Assembly: GCA_964482235.1 (NCBI GenBank)
Contig: CAYZWU010000025.1
Coordinates: 1 to 64,000 of the forward strand
From: CAYZWU01 sp964482235
GTDB taxonomy: Bacteria; Planctomycetota; B15-G4; CAYZWU01
Reading direction: 5' to 3'
Length of the DNA stretch: 64,000 nucleotides
Every line of letters starts with the position of its first letter. Position 1 is the stretch's first letter. The notes beneath the pieces are model-generated. The model had not been told where the DNA came from. It saw only the letters and a program-made list of their open reading frames with translations, and did no database searches. Of this stretch, positions 1 through 7,396 are shown piece by piece. Made by a program: the position numbers and the translations under genes.

Positions 1-51
1 AACTGCCTTTTAAGCAGTGGGTCGAGGGTTCGAGTCCTTCTGCCCCCACCA
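1..51 (+). tRNA. tRNA-Lys(UUU), 3' part only
   Basis: The window opens inside a tRNA. Positions 2-6 (ACTGC) pair with 14-18 (GCAGT) and enclose the loop CTTTTAA, so the anticodon is TTT, lysine. The T arm is GAGGG-TTCGAGT-CCTTC at 24-40. The 3' acceptor strand TGCCCCC is followed by discriminator A and an encoded CCA at 49-51. The D arm and 5' acceptor strand lie upstream of the window. Confidence 0.9.
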
Positions 52-58
52 GATTACT

Positions 59-99
59 AAACGGCGTGGTGTGCGGTCTTCATGCACTACGCCGTTTTT
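59..99 (+). terminator. Intrinsic terminator after tRNA-Lys
   Basis: A hairpin of about 13 bp including G-T wobbles (ACGGCGTGGTGTG at 61-73 against CATGCACTACGCCGT at 81-95) is followed directly by five Ts. It begins 8 nt after the tRNA CCA, as expected for the terminator of the tRNA transcript. Confidence 0.8.
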
Positions 100-190
100 C
101 ATTGTGCGTCCGGACTCAGACCTACAAGGTTGGACGGCTTCGCCGACCGCAATGTGATGACGGCTCCGCCTCCGGCTGCGCCGCCGGTGC

Positions 191-215
191 GGTTCGAGTC
201 CTTCTGCCCCCACCA
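191..215 (+). repeat. Second copy of the last 25 nt of tRNA-Lys
   Basis: Positions 191-215 repeat 27-51 exactly: T loop, 3' acceptor strand and CCA. No intact tRNA ends here, because no GGGGGCA 5' acceptor strand occurs about 75 nt upstream and the preceding bases do not make a proper T stem. It is either a decayed tandem tRNA copy or the footprint of an old tRNA-site integration. A second terminator follows it. Confidence 0.75.
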
Positions 216-224
216 ATTTATTTT

Positions 225-265
225 CCAGCGTGGTGTGCTGACCTTGTGCACTGCGCTGGTTTTTT
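225..265 (+). terminator. Second intrinsic terminator, parallel to 59-99
   Basis: CCAGCGTGGTG (225-235) pairs with CACTGCGCTGG (249-259) with two G-T wobbles, followed by six Ts at 260-265. The element follows the duplicated tRNA end as the first terminator follows the real tRNA. The two hairpins share the GCGTGGTGTG core, which favours an old tandem duplication of the tRNA 3' end plus terminator. Confidence 0.75.
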
Positions 266-370
266 ATGCATTCAGGATGAGGATCTAACCGATGCCCACA
301 TGGACCAGCGCCTCCCTTCTACCTGCAGTATGCGCTCAGGTGTGGTCACCTCGCCGCTTTGCCGCCTCCA

Positions 371-739
371 TCAGAACGGCTCCTGGATCCGGATCAGCCG
401 CGGATTGCGATCCCTGGCGTGCCGCATCAGCACGTAGTACACCCAGAAAAGATAATCCCTGTCCTCGGCATGGGCCTGCTGCAGGAAGGCCTGCGCCATC
501 TTCTGCAAACGCTTGATCTGGGCGTAGCCGAGCGCCTGGCAGAGACCCTCGCCACCGATCCGCGTCTTGACTTCCACGAAGATGAAGGAGCCGGTCCTTT
601 CTGCCACGATGTCGAGCTCGCCCATGGGCGAGGAAAAATTGCGGGCCGCGATGCGGCAGCCGCGCCGCTCCAGGTGCCCGGCCACCAGTTCCTCGCCGTA
701 TCGCCCCAGCGTCTGTCCGTGAGTCATGAGAAGCCCCAT
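371..739 (-). CDS. yraN: YraN/UPF0102 family nuclease-fold protein
   Basis: A small protein of the UPF0102 (YraN) family, which has a PD-(D/E)XK endonuclease-like fold and is often found beside ribosome and RNA-processing genes; its cellular role is not settled. The body shows the family pattern: LGRYGEELVAGHLERRG near the N-terminus, then GELDIVAE and FIFVEVKTR, which hold the acidic and lysine residues of the nuclease-like site. I chose the ATG at 739 (122 aa, the usual family length) because GGAGG lies 5 nt upstream. An in-frame start at 838 would add 33 residues unlike the family. yajC follows upstream on the same strand after a gap of about 230 bp. Confidence 0.85.
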   Translation of the reverse strand: MGLLMTHGQTLGRYGEELVAGHLERRGCRIAARNFSSPMGELDIVAERTGSFIFVEVKTRIGGEGLCQALGYAQIKRLQKMAQAFLQQAHAEDRDYLFWVYYVLMRHARDRNPRLIRIQEPF

Positions 740-972
740 CTCCGCCTCCACGGGATCGGCTGGATGGAGCCGATCCCCGACCTGCTGTGCTCCCGGATGA
801 GCCGCCTCGGGCTCACGCTGCTTCGGGGCGCTCATCAAAGGAATGACGGACCGTGACTGTGACGGTTACAGGTTGGGGAGGGTCGATCGGGCAGGAGAGA
901 TTTGAGGTGCAGGATTCCGCGAGCAACGCGGAGCCGACAAAGGAGGGCTCCGCGTTGCGTCTCCAGGACCGG

Positions 973-1287
973 TCACTCCTCCTCGTCTCTCTTGACGATG
1001 GCGGTCACGGCCGAGCGGGCGAACTTGATGCGGACGTTGTCGTCCACCTTGAGGACCACCTCGGTGTCCGCCACCGAGACCACGACACCGTGGATGCCGC
1101 CGTTCGTGATGACGTGGTCGTGCTTCTTGATGCCGGCCAGCATCAAGCGCCGCCTCTTCTGCTCTTTCATCTGCGGCCGGAACATGACGAAGTACATGAT
1201 GGCGATCATACCGCCGAGAAAGAGGAGCATCTGGCCCCAGCCGCCGCCTTGCTCCTGAAGGATGTTGAGGAAATGGGAGATATCCAT
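973..1287 (-). CDS. yajC: Preprotein translocase subunit YajC
   Basis: YajC is the small accessory membrane subunit that associates with SecDF and the SecYEG translocon. The 104-aa product has the family layout. A short N-terminal segment leads into one transmembrane helix (about residues 18-38, ending in MYFVMFRPQMKEQKRRR). A small beta domain follows, with the conserved pattern GIKKHDHVITNGGIHGVV and then VRIKFARSAVTAIVKR. GGAGAAGAC lies just before the ATG. secD and secF do not follow here, so the gene is detached from its usual partners. It lies between yraN and the HU gene, all on the minus strand. Confidence 0.93.
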   Translation of the reverse strand: MDISHFLNILQEQGGGWGQMLLFLGGMIAIMYFVMFRPQMKEQKRRRLMLAGIKKHDHVITNGGIHGVVVSVADTEVVLKVDDNVRIKFARSAVTAIVKRDEEE

Positions 1288-1596
1288 GTCTTCTCCAAAT
1301 GTCGGATGCCGGGGAAAACCGCCCCGGATACTAACGATTCCGGTTGTGAACAGAATCCGGAATTATATCACCCGCACATCGAGCTTCAATACTCAACCCC
1401 GGACATTTCGCAGGTATTCGCCCGCCTGATCGCCGACACCCGTTTCCCGAGAGAAGGAGATGGGTCCGTTCCGAAAAAGCCTATCGCAGAATTGCCCGTT
1501 GCGAGAGGGATCCTGTCTGGAGAAGGAGCGCCATACCGGTACGGCGCTCCTTCCCTCAGGAGAAATGGTCCTGCGGCAGAGTACGACTGTCGCAGG
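1288..1596. other. Intergenic region between yajC and HU
   Basis: No convincing coding frame. The only clear structure is the hairpin at 1523-1552 near the HU stop; the rest should hold the yajC promoter, which I could not define. Confidence 0.5.
1523..1552 (-). terminator. Perfect hairpin downstream of the HU gene
   Basis: AAGGAGCGCC (1523-1532) and GGCGCTCCTT (1543-1552) pair perfectly over 10 bp, and the loop contains the self-complementary ACCGGT. It lies about 45 nt past the HU stop, where a terminator would sit, but no T-run follows on the minus strand. The GGCGCTCC half-site recurs at 16346-16355 and 16369-16378. Confidence 0.4.
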
Positions 1597-1872
1597 CTAG
1601 AGCGAGCTCTTCAGATTCTTGCCGGGCTTGAAGGCAACAGTCTTCGAAGCCTTGATCTTGATCTGCTCACCCGTGATGGGGTTCCGGCCCCAGCGCGCCT
1701 TCCGCTGCTTGGTGTTGAAAGTGCCGAAGCCGACGAGCTGCACGGTCTTGTCCTTCTTGAGGCCGGTCTGAATGCCCTTGACGACGGCATTGACGGCAGC
1801 CTCGGCCTGGACCTTGGTGCAGTCCTTCCAGAGATTCTTGCGAACGATTTCAGTCAAGCCAGCTTTGTTCAT
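1597..1872 (-). CDS. HU family DNA-binding protein
   Basis: A histone-like nucleoid protein that bends and compacts DNA as a dimer. The 91-aa product matches HU along its length: N-terminal helices (MNKAGLTEIVRKNL), the dimer core with VQLVGFGTFNTKQRKAR, the RNPITGEQIKI arm that inserts into the minor groove, and the C-terminal VAFKPGKNLK. The start has a purine-rich GGGGGGCAG Shine-Dalgarno. Length and motifs do not separate HU from IHF, but the RNP-x-TG arm and stand-alone context favour HU. A promoter with an A-tract upstream element at 2031-2080 suggests strong expression. Confidence 0.93.
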   Translation of the reverse strand: MNKAGLTEIVRKNLWKDCTKVQAEAAVNAVVKGIQTGLKKDKTVQLVGFGTFNTKQRKARWGRNPITGEQIKIKASKTVAFKPGKNLKSSL

Positions 1873-2333
1873 TTTCTGCCCCCCTGTTTAAAACAGAGTC
1901 AAAGAATGGATGAAACAACGCTACACAACAACCAGAAAAAACCGAATGAGGATCAGGTTGTGCCGAACCCATCCTCAATAGCACGCTTCAATCATCTGTC
2001 GCAGTGATAGTGGCCAACACACCTTCAAGGATTCTCACCTGTCTGAAGACTCCGGTCAACTTTTTAAAACTTTTTTATTGTCGTTAGATTGCCGGAGCGC
2101 CTGAAATACAAGGCCTCCCGGCTGCCGGCTGCTAGGTAACGTTGCTTAGTGATGTCGCAAGAGGAGACCCTGCGTATGTCGATGAGAGGATGATAAAAAT
2201 CGAATTGTCTGCCGTCGCATCCTTGACGACGACCGGATGAAAGCAGGTCCTCTTTTCATCGCGGCACAACGAAGAACGGCGACGTGAAGAGAGTCGGTTT
2301 CAGGAGACAGTCGAGAGGAAGGAACGGGACGCG
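1873..2333. other. Intergenic region upstream of HU
   Basis: No supported gene. The left part is the HU leader and promoter. The right part (about 2090-2333) lies beyond the stop of the TPR gene; it contains only a weak inverted repeat (GATGAAA/TTTCATC, about 2237-2260). Confidence 0.5.
2031..2080 (-). promoter_or_regulatory. Probable sigma70 promoter with UP element for HU
   Basis: On the minus strand TTGACC (2054-2059) is separated by 17 bp from GAGAAT (2031-2036). Upstream of the -35 is an A/T tract (AATAAAAAAGTTTTAAAAAG) resembling an UP element. The -10 matches only 4 of 6 positions. Confidence 0.45.
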
Positions 2334-2735
2334 TCAGCGCTGGATCCCGCTGAGGAGAGACTTGAATCGCGGATTCGACCTCACGTTGGTAAGGTCCGGG
2401 TCGTTGAGTATGTGGTCCGCATCGGTGTACCCGAGCTTGATCGCCATCTCGAGTTCGTCGAGGGAAGCCTTGGCCTGTTTCGTCAGCGAGTAGGAGCAGG
2501 CCAGGTTGTAGTGGGCGATCGGGTTGGCCGGGTCGTGGCCCACCAGCTTGATATCCATGGCGAGCCCGGCCTCGATCCGGCCAGATCTCGTATAAAGATC
2601 TGCAAGCTCGGCCACTATGTCCATGTCCGTGGGATCTTTTTCCATCAGGTATTCCATGATCCCGATGTGGAAATCAGCACCTGCTGCGTTGAGCCGATTC
2701 GTGGTCTCTTTGCTGAAAGTTGCAGTGTGTCTCAT
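2334..2735 (-). CDS. Small TPR-repeat protein
   Basis: A 133-aa helical-repeat protein without catalytic motifs. It has at least two tetratricopeptide units: one around MDIVAELADLYTRSGRIEAG and one around PIAHYNLACSYSLTKQAKAS. It ends with the DPDLTNVRSNPRFKSLL pattern that often closes short bacterial TPR proteins. No signal peptide is present, so it is probably cytosolic and mediates protein contacts. I chose the ATG at 2735; an upstream TTG at 2759 would add eight residues. It is divergent from the membrane protein at 2872 and has its own promoter. Confidence 0.75.
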   Translation of the reverse strand: MRHTATFSKETTNRLNAAGADFHIGIMEYLMEKDPTDMDIVAELADLYTRSGRIEAGLAMDIKLVGHDPANPIAHYNLACSYSLTKQAKASLDELEMAIKLGYTDADHILNDPDLTNVRSNPRFKSLLSGIQR

Positions 2736-2787
2736 TGCTGATTCGAACCTAAAAAACAAAATTTCCGTTTTTTGATCCTTGATGATT

Positions 2788-2815
2788 AGTATATAGGAAT
2801 AAGTGGTTTAATCAA
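2788..2815 (-). promoter_or_regulatory. Promoter for the TPR gene
   Basis: On the minus strand TTGATT (2810-2815) and TATACT (2788-2793) are 16 bp apart in the divergent gap between the TPR gene and the gene at 2872. The predicted start of transcription is near 2781. Confidence 0.45.
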
Positions 2816-2871
2816 GCCCTGAGATCGGAGGGCAACTTTTTCGCAGCGGTCTCGATACTTGGGGAGACAAA

Positions 2872-3924
2872 ATGAAGATCTACTTCTGTGATGTTTGCAA
2901 TGAGAGCATACCGATTCAGGACATCAAGGACGGTATGGCCACCACCATCGACGGGAAGATCTATTGCAAGGAGCATAATCCCTTGCGCGCCTTCGAGGGG
3001 ATGAGCGCGAAGAAGGCTCCGGACAAGCTTCAGACCGCCATGCTCTTTCTGGTCCTCCTGCTCCTCGGCGCCATCCTCGTCGTGATGATCATGGACAAGA
3101 GCGGGGAGGAGGAGAACTTCGCTCTGCAGAGCGAGCTCACGAAGCTCGAGGAAGACTTCGACGACCTGGAAAAGAAGTACGCCGATTTCCTCGGGAAGTA
3201 CGACGTCATGGAAGCCCGCGCGATGGAGAGGGACTCGCTGATCCCCCAGGTGCAGACCGACATCACCCAGCTGCGGGTCGAGCAGGCTGACCTCAGGACG
3301 CGTATGGACAACCTCGGGGAGAACATCAAGGAAACCTCGAACGTGAAGGACCAGGTGGTTGCTCTCGAGCTCGATCAGAAGGCGATCAAGAGCCGCATGG
3401 CGGCGATGGACGAGCTCTTCGGCGAGCAGGAGCAGAAGATGAACGAGCTTGAGGACTCCATCGTGATGCTGGCCTCGGCGAGTCCGGCCACGACTTCCGG
3501 CACAGGAACGACAACGGGCCCGGTAAACCCGGCCGAGGCGGAGCCTGATTCGGACGAGCTCGTCCTTCTCAAGAAGCAACTCACCTCCAAGGACGCAGCC
3601 GAACGGTACGATGCCGTGAGCCAGGTCCTCGACAAGCGCATCAAGAAGGCCCTGCCTTTCGTGGTGCCGCTGATCGAGGATCCCGACCTCTTCGTCCAGA
3701 TCGATGCCATCCAGGTCGTTGGCGAATTTCTCTATCTCGATGCTCTTCCCGCTCTGGTGAAGGCCCTCAAGGACAAGGAGGCTCTCATCCGGACCGAGGC
3801 GCTCACGCAGCTGATCCGCATGACCGGTGAGACATCCCTCGAGTTCGATCCGCGCGGCTCCAAATCGGAGAGGGACAAGGGCGTCAGGAAGTGGGAGGAG
3901 TGGCTCAAGAAGAACGGCTACTAG
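2872..3924 (+). CDS. Membrane protein: zinc-finger motif, coiled coil, HEAT repeats
   Basis: A 350-aa protein of unknown function with a clear domain order. Residues 1-35 carry a probable zinc site (CDVC at 6-9, then CKEH near 33). A single transmembrane helix follows at about 58-76 (MLFLVLLLLGAILVVMIM). Residues 85-200 are charged heptads typical of a long coiled coil. After a Ser/Thr/Gly/Pro linker, residues 225-350 hold HEAT-type repeats (LFVQIDAIQVVGEF, LPALVKALKDKEALIRTEAL). GGGGAG precedes the ATG. miaB starts 41 bp downstream and may be co-transcribed. An N-in membrane-anchored scaffold fits best; I do not recognise a characterised homologue. Confidence 0.8.
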   Translation: MKIYFCDVCNESIPIQDIKDGMATTIDGKIYCKEHNPLRAFEGMSAKKAPDKLQTAMLFLVLLLLGAILVVMIMDKSGEEENFALQSELTKLEEDFDDLEKKYADFLGKYDVMEARAMERDSLIPQVQTDITQLRVEQADLRTRMDNLGENIKETSNVKDQVVALELDQKAIKSRMAAMDELFGEQEQKMNELEDSIVMLASASPATTSGTGTTTGPVNPAEAEPDSDELVLLKKQLTSKDAAERYDAVSQVLDKRIKKALPFVVPLIEDPDLFVQIDAIQVVGEFLYLDALPALVKALKDKEALIRTEALTQLIRMTGETSLEFDPRGSKSERDKGVRKWEEWLKKNGY

Positions 3925-3965
3925 ACTCTTCTGGACTGCCCGAACGTCGAGTCGATACCCGCAAG

Positions 3966-5306
3966 ATGACGGTCTCTGATCCGGCCCGGAAAGCGAACCT
4001 CCAGATATTCGGCTGCCAGATGAACAAGCTGGACGCGGAGCTGATCCGCACCGCCCTCGAGCAGCGCGGCTACGGCTTCACGGACAGCCCGGAGGAGGCG
4101 GGGCTGATCCTCTTCATCACCTGCAGCGTCCGGGAGCACGCCGAGGATCGCGTCCACTCCCGCCTGGGAGCGCTCAAGCGGCTCAAGCGCCGGTCGAGCG
4201 ATCTGGTGATCGGCGTGATGGGCTGCATGGCCCAGGAGCACAGGGAAGCCCTCTTCCGCAAGCACCCGCACCTCGACATCGTCTGCGGCACGCGCGACTT
4301 CCCGTCCATCGCCGACCTGGTGGAGCGCGCCAGGTCGGGCGAGAGGGAGGTAACGGCCGTGGAGACCGAGGCCGCCCCGGCTCATTCGCGCAACGAGAAG
4401 CTGAGGCCTCAATCCTTCAGGGCCTACCTCTCGATCATGCGAGGCTGCGACAGGTACTGCTCCTACTGCATCGTGCCCTTTGTCCGCGGCAGGGAGGAGT
4501 CCCGCCCGGCCGAAGAGATCGCCGAGGAAGCGGCGCGCCTGGTCGACGACGGGGTCAAGGAGATCACCCTGCTCGGGCAGAGCGTCAACCACTACAGGGA
4601 CCGGTCCGGCATCGTTCTCGCCGATCTCCTGCGCCGGCTCGACACGATACCGGGGCTATTGCGCCTCAACTTCGTCACCTCCTACCCGGCCTTCGTGGAC
4701 GGCGACCTGATCGCGGCCATTGCCGAGTGCAGGAGCGCCACCCGTTTTCTCCACACGCCGCCCCAGTCCGGCTCCGACGCGATCCTGAAGAAGATGAAGC
4801 GCCGCTACACGGCAGCCGAGTACGTGGAGATGGTCTCGAGCCTGAGGGAGGCGGTTCCCGACATGGAGTTCGGCGGCGACTTCATCGTGGGATTTCCCGG
4901 TGAGACGGAGGCCGACTTCCAGGCGAGCCTCGATCTCCTCGAGCAGGTGCGGTTCCAGCAGGCTTTCATCTTCAAGTACTCGCCGCGTGAAGGCACCCAT
5001 GCCGCCAAGGCCCTCGAAGATGACGTTCCTCCCGAGGTCAAGAAGGAGCGGAACAGCCGGCTCCTCGAGGCGCAGGAGAGGATCAGCCTGGAGAAGAACC
5101 AGGCTCTCGTGGGCAAGGAGCTCGAGGTCCTGGTCGAGGGCGTCAGCCGCCGCGACAGGAGAAGGGTCACGGGGCGCACCATCCAGAACAATATCGTCGC
5201 CTTCCCCGGCGGCGAGGAGCTGACCGGGCGGATCGTCCGCGTTCGCGTGGACTATTGCACAGCGCTGACCCTGATCGGTGCGGGCGGTGCGGAGGTTGTT
5301 TCGTGA
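3966..5306 (+). CDS. miaB: tRNA (N6-isopentenyladenosine-37) methylthiotransferase MiaB
   Basis: A radical-SAM methylthiotransferase that adds the 2-methylthio group to i6A37 of tRNAs reading UNN codons. The 446-aa product has all three domains. The N-terminal UPF0004 domain has its three cluster cysteines (FGCQMNKLD, FITCSVREHAEDR, GVMGCMAQ). The radical-SAM core has MRGCDRYCSYCIVPFVRGRE. The C-terminal TRAM domain is near LVGKELEVLVEGVSRRDRR. I chose the ATG at 3966; an in-frame start at 3891 would run into the preceding gene. The stop overlaps the ribD start (TGATG), so the two are translationally coupled. YqeV/RimO-type relatives are less likely given the isopentenyl-type motif spacing. 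Confidence 0.93.
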   Translation: MTVSDPARKANLQIFGCQMNKLDAELIRTALEQRGYGFTDSPEEAGLILFITCSVREHAEDRVHSRLGALKRLKRRSSDLVIGVMGCMAQEHREALFRKHPHLDIVCGTRDFPSIADLVERARSGEREVTAVETEAAPAHSRNEKLRPQSFRAYLSIMRGCDRYCSYCIVPFVRGREESRPAEEIAEEAARLVDDGVKEITLLGQSVNHYRDRSGIVLADLLRRLDTIPGLLRLNFVTSYPAFVDGDLIAAIAECRSATRFLHTPPQSGSDAILKKMKRRYTAAEYVEMVSSLREAVPDMEFGGDFIVGFPGETEADFQASLDLLEQVRFQQAFIFKYSPREGTHAAKALEDDVPPEVKKERNSRLLEAQERISLEKNQALVGKELEVLVEGVSRRDRRRVTGRTIQNNIVAFPGGEELTGRIVRVRVDYCTALTLIGAGGAEVVS

Positions 5307-6433
5307 TGGGAACGGACAGGGAAGAACAGGACAGACACTACCTGGGCGAGGCGGCCCGTCTTGCGCCGCGCGGACTCGGCTTCGTGGAGCCGAACCCGAT
5401 CGTGGGCGCCGTGATCGTTGCCGGCGGCCGCATCGTCGCCCGAGGCTGGCACGCGAACTTCGGCGGTCCCCACGCCGAACCGGCCGCCTTGAAGAAGGCG
5501 AAGGAAGCGGCAAGGGGCGGCACGCTCTACGTGACGCTCGAGCCCTGCTCGACTCGCGGCAAGACGCCGCCCTGCACGGAGGCGATCGTCGATGCCGGCA
5601 TCCGCCGGGTCGTGGTGGGGGCGCTCGATCCCAACCCGGCTCACGAGGGGCGCGGTCTGCGCCGCCTCGAGGAACGGGGCGTCGAGGTCGTTCTCCTTCA
5701 CGATGAGGGATGCGAGGCGCTGATCTGCCGCTTCCGCCGATCCCTGTCCGTGAAGAAGCCGTGGTCGGTGCTCAAGTGGGCAGTCACTCTCGACGGCCGC
5801 ATCGCGGCGCGCGACGGCTCCTCGAAGTGGATCTCCGGCGACCGCTCGCGGCGCATGGTGCAGCGGCTGCGCGGCCATGCCGATGCCGTGATGGTGGGCG
5901 TCGGCACGGTGCTCCGCGACGATCCTCGCCTGAACTGCCGGCTGAGGGGCGCGCCCCGCGTTCCCGTGCGCATCGTGATCGATCCCGGCCTGCGCACCCC
6001 GCCGACGGCCCGGATGTTCCGTCTTGCCGGGGAGGGCCCGGCTGCCGCGGGCGACCTCTGGATCGTCGCGTCCGCCGGAGCCGATCGTTCCAGAGCCGAG
6101 GTCCTGAAGAAGGCCGGAGCTCTCATCTTGCCGCTGCCCTGCGACGGAAGAGAGCATGGAATCTTCCTCGAGAAGACACTGGAGTCGCTCTGGGAACGCG
6201 GTGTGAGGCGGCTGCTCGTGGAAGGGGGGAGCCTGCTCTTCACCTCCTTCGTGGAGAGCGGGGCGGCCAGCCAGGTGGTGGCCTTCGTCGCACCTCGGCT
6301 CGTGGGCGGACGCGACGCGCCGTCGCCTCTCGAGGGTGAAGGGGCGCCGGCCATGTCGGAGGCATGGCAGCTCGAGGACGTCTCTGTCAAGCGCTCGGGA
6401 GACGATGCCATGATGATGGGATTTTTCAAATGA
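5306..6433 (+). CDS. ribD: Bifunctional riboflavin biosynthesis deaminase/reductase RibD
   Basis: RibD carries out steps two and three of riboflavin synthesis: deamination of the pyrimidinone and NADPH-dependent reduction of the ribosyl chain. The N-terminal deaminase domain shows the zinc site HAEPAAL and PCSTRGKTPPC. The C-terminal reductase domain shows LKWAVTLDGRIAARDGSSKW, the nucleotide-binding VGVGTVLRDDPRLNCR, and VEGGSLLFTSF. The length (375 aa) is normal. The start at 5306 overlaps the miaB stop and has GGAGG 10 nt upstream. The 3' end overlaps the next gene by ATGA. No FMN riboswitch and no other rib genes are present, so ribD is detached from the usual rib operon. Confidence 0.93.
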   Translation: MGTDREEQDRHYLGEAARLAPRGLGFVEPNPIVGAVIVAGGRIVARGWHANFGGPHAEPAALKKAKEAARGGTLYVTLEPCSTRGKTPPCTEAIVDAGIRRVVVGALDPNPAHEGRGLRRLEERGVEVVLLHDEGCEALICRFRRSLSVKKPWSVLKWAVTLDGRIAARDGSSKWISGDRSRRMVQRLRGHADAVMVGVGTVLRDDPRLNCRLRGAPRVPVRIVIDPGLRTPPTARMFRLAGEGPAAAGDLWIVASAGADRSRAEVLKKAGALILPLPCDGREHGIFLEKTLESLWERGVRRLLVEGGSLLFTSFVESGAASQVVAFVAPRLVGGRDAPSPLEGEGAPAMSEAWQLEDVSVKRSGDDAMMMGFFK

Positions 6434-7320
6434 CACACTTTTTCCGGATCGCTTTTCTGGGACTTCTGCCCTTTTTCGCGGCAGGCGCTCCGGAGGGGGG
6501 CGATGTGGACCGATGGATCGAGGAGCTCGGTCATCGCTCGCTGGCGCGCCGCGAGGAGGCCTTCATCCAGCTTCAGGCTCTCGGTCTAGCAGCGCACGAC
6601 GCGATCAGGAAAGCGCTCGAGGGGTGCGACATCCAGAAAGGCGCCGCCCTTCGCTACCTGCTGAACCATCCAGTGGTCCGGCAGGAGATGGTGCGTATCC
6701 CCCGCGACATCTACATCATCGGCTCCCGGACCAGGGCGTTCCGGAACAGGGAGCGAAAAGCCCCGCTCGACGCGTTCCTCATCGACAGGTACGAGGTGAC
6801 CTGCTTCATGTATCACCTCTTCATCCGCTCCACCGGTCGTCCGGCCCCGCCGCACTGGAAGGCAGGGCGCCACGCGCCCGGCTGCGAGAACCATCCTGTC
6901 ACGGGGATCACCTTTCACGATGCGGCCGCCTACGCGTCCTGGGCCGGCAAGCGCCTTCCCATCGAGGAGGAATGGGAGGCCGCTGCCTCGGGGCCGAAGA
7001 GGGCGCTCTATCCCTGGGGGGACAGGGTGCACCTGGACGGGGCCAACGTTGAGGGAAACGGCCTTGCTGCCGTGGGCTCCTTTTCAAAGGACAAAAGCTC
7101 CTTCGGCTGCTTCGACATGGTCGGCAATGCGTCGGAGTGGGTCCGGATGACCGGCGACGGGAACAACCCGCAGCCGGCACGAAAAGGCGCGGCCTACACG
7201 ATGGACTTCTGCCCGCCTCATGCGGCCCTCTGCTTCGGCGCCGTTCGCCTTCCGCCGGAAAGGCGCCTGAAGGAACTCGGCTTCCGCTGCGTACGCGACC
7301 TGGAGGTGGTAGAGAAGTGA
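6430..7320 (+). CDS. Secreted SUMF1 (FGE-like) protein with HEAT-like N-terminus
   Basis: A 296-aa protein starting with a hydrophobic signal sequence (FFRIAFLGLLPFFAAGAP). A helical HEAT-like stretch (about 25-85) and a formylglycine-generating-enzyme/SUMF1 fold follow. The fold is recognised by MVRIPRDIYIIGS, IDRYEVTCFMYHLFI, HPVTGITFHDAAAYASWAG, KRLPIEEEWEAAA, LYPWGD, GCFDMVGNASEWV and the closing LGFRCVRD. Two cysteines near the end (FCPPHAALCF) are not in the exact catalytic arrangement of true FGE, so a binding or structural role is more likely than sulfatase activation. It overlaps ribD by ATGA and is translationally coupled, although no functional link to riboflavin is known. Confidence 0.82.
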   Translation: MTHFFRIAFLGLLPFFAAGAPEGGDVDRWIEELGHRSLARREEAFIQLQALGLAAHDAIRKALEGCDIQKGAALRYLLNHPVVRQEMVRIPRDIYIIGSRTRAFRNRERKAPLDAFLIDRYEVTCFMYHLFIRSTGRPAPPHWKAGRHAPGCENHPVTGITFHDAAAYASWAGKRLPIEEEWEAAASGPKRALYPWGDRVHLDGANVEGNGLAAVGSFSKDKSSFGCFDMVGNASEWVRMTGDGNNPQPARKGAAYTMDFCPPHAALCFGAVRLPPERRLKELGFRCVRDLEVVEK

Positions 7321-7396
7321 CGGCAGCCTGAGGCTTGTCTTTCGCTGTGCGCTGGACAAGGCCATGAACGCAAGCGGCAGTCGCCTGGCGGCAAGA

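Noticed and set aside
10..216. Minus-strand open frame across the tRNA-Lys end and its copy
   Set aside because: It is antisense to the tRNA and terminators and encodes the GLEPHRRR/GQKDSNPRP-like tRNA-shadow peptides common in false predictions.
853..2007. Long plus-strand frame opposite yajC and HU
   Set aside because: It is antisense to two well-supported genes, spans their gap, and contains the His/Asp/Leu-rich composition of a GC-rich shadow frame.
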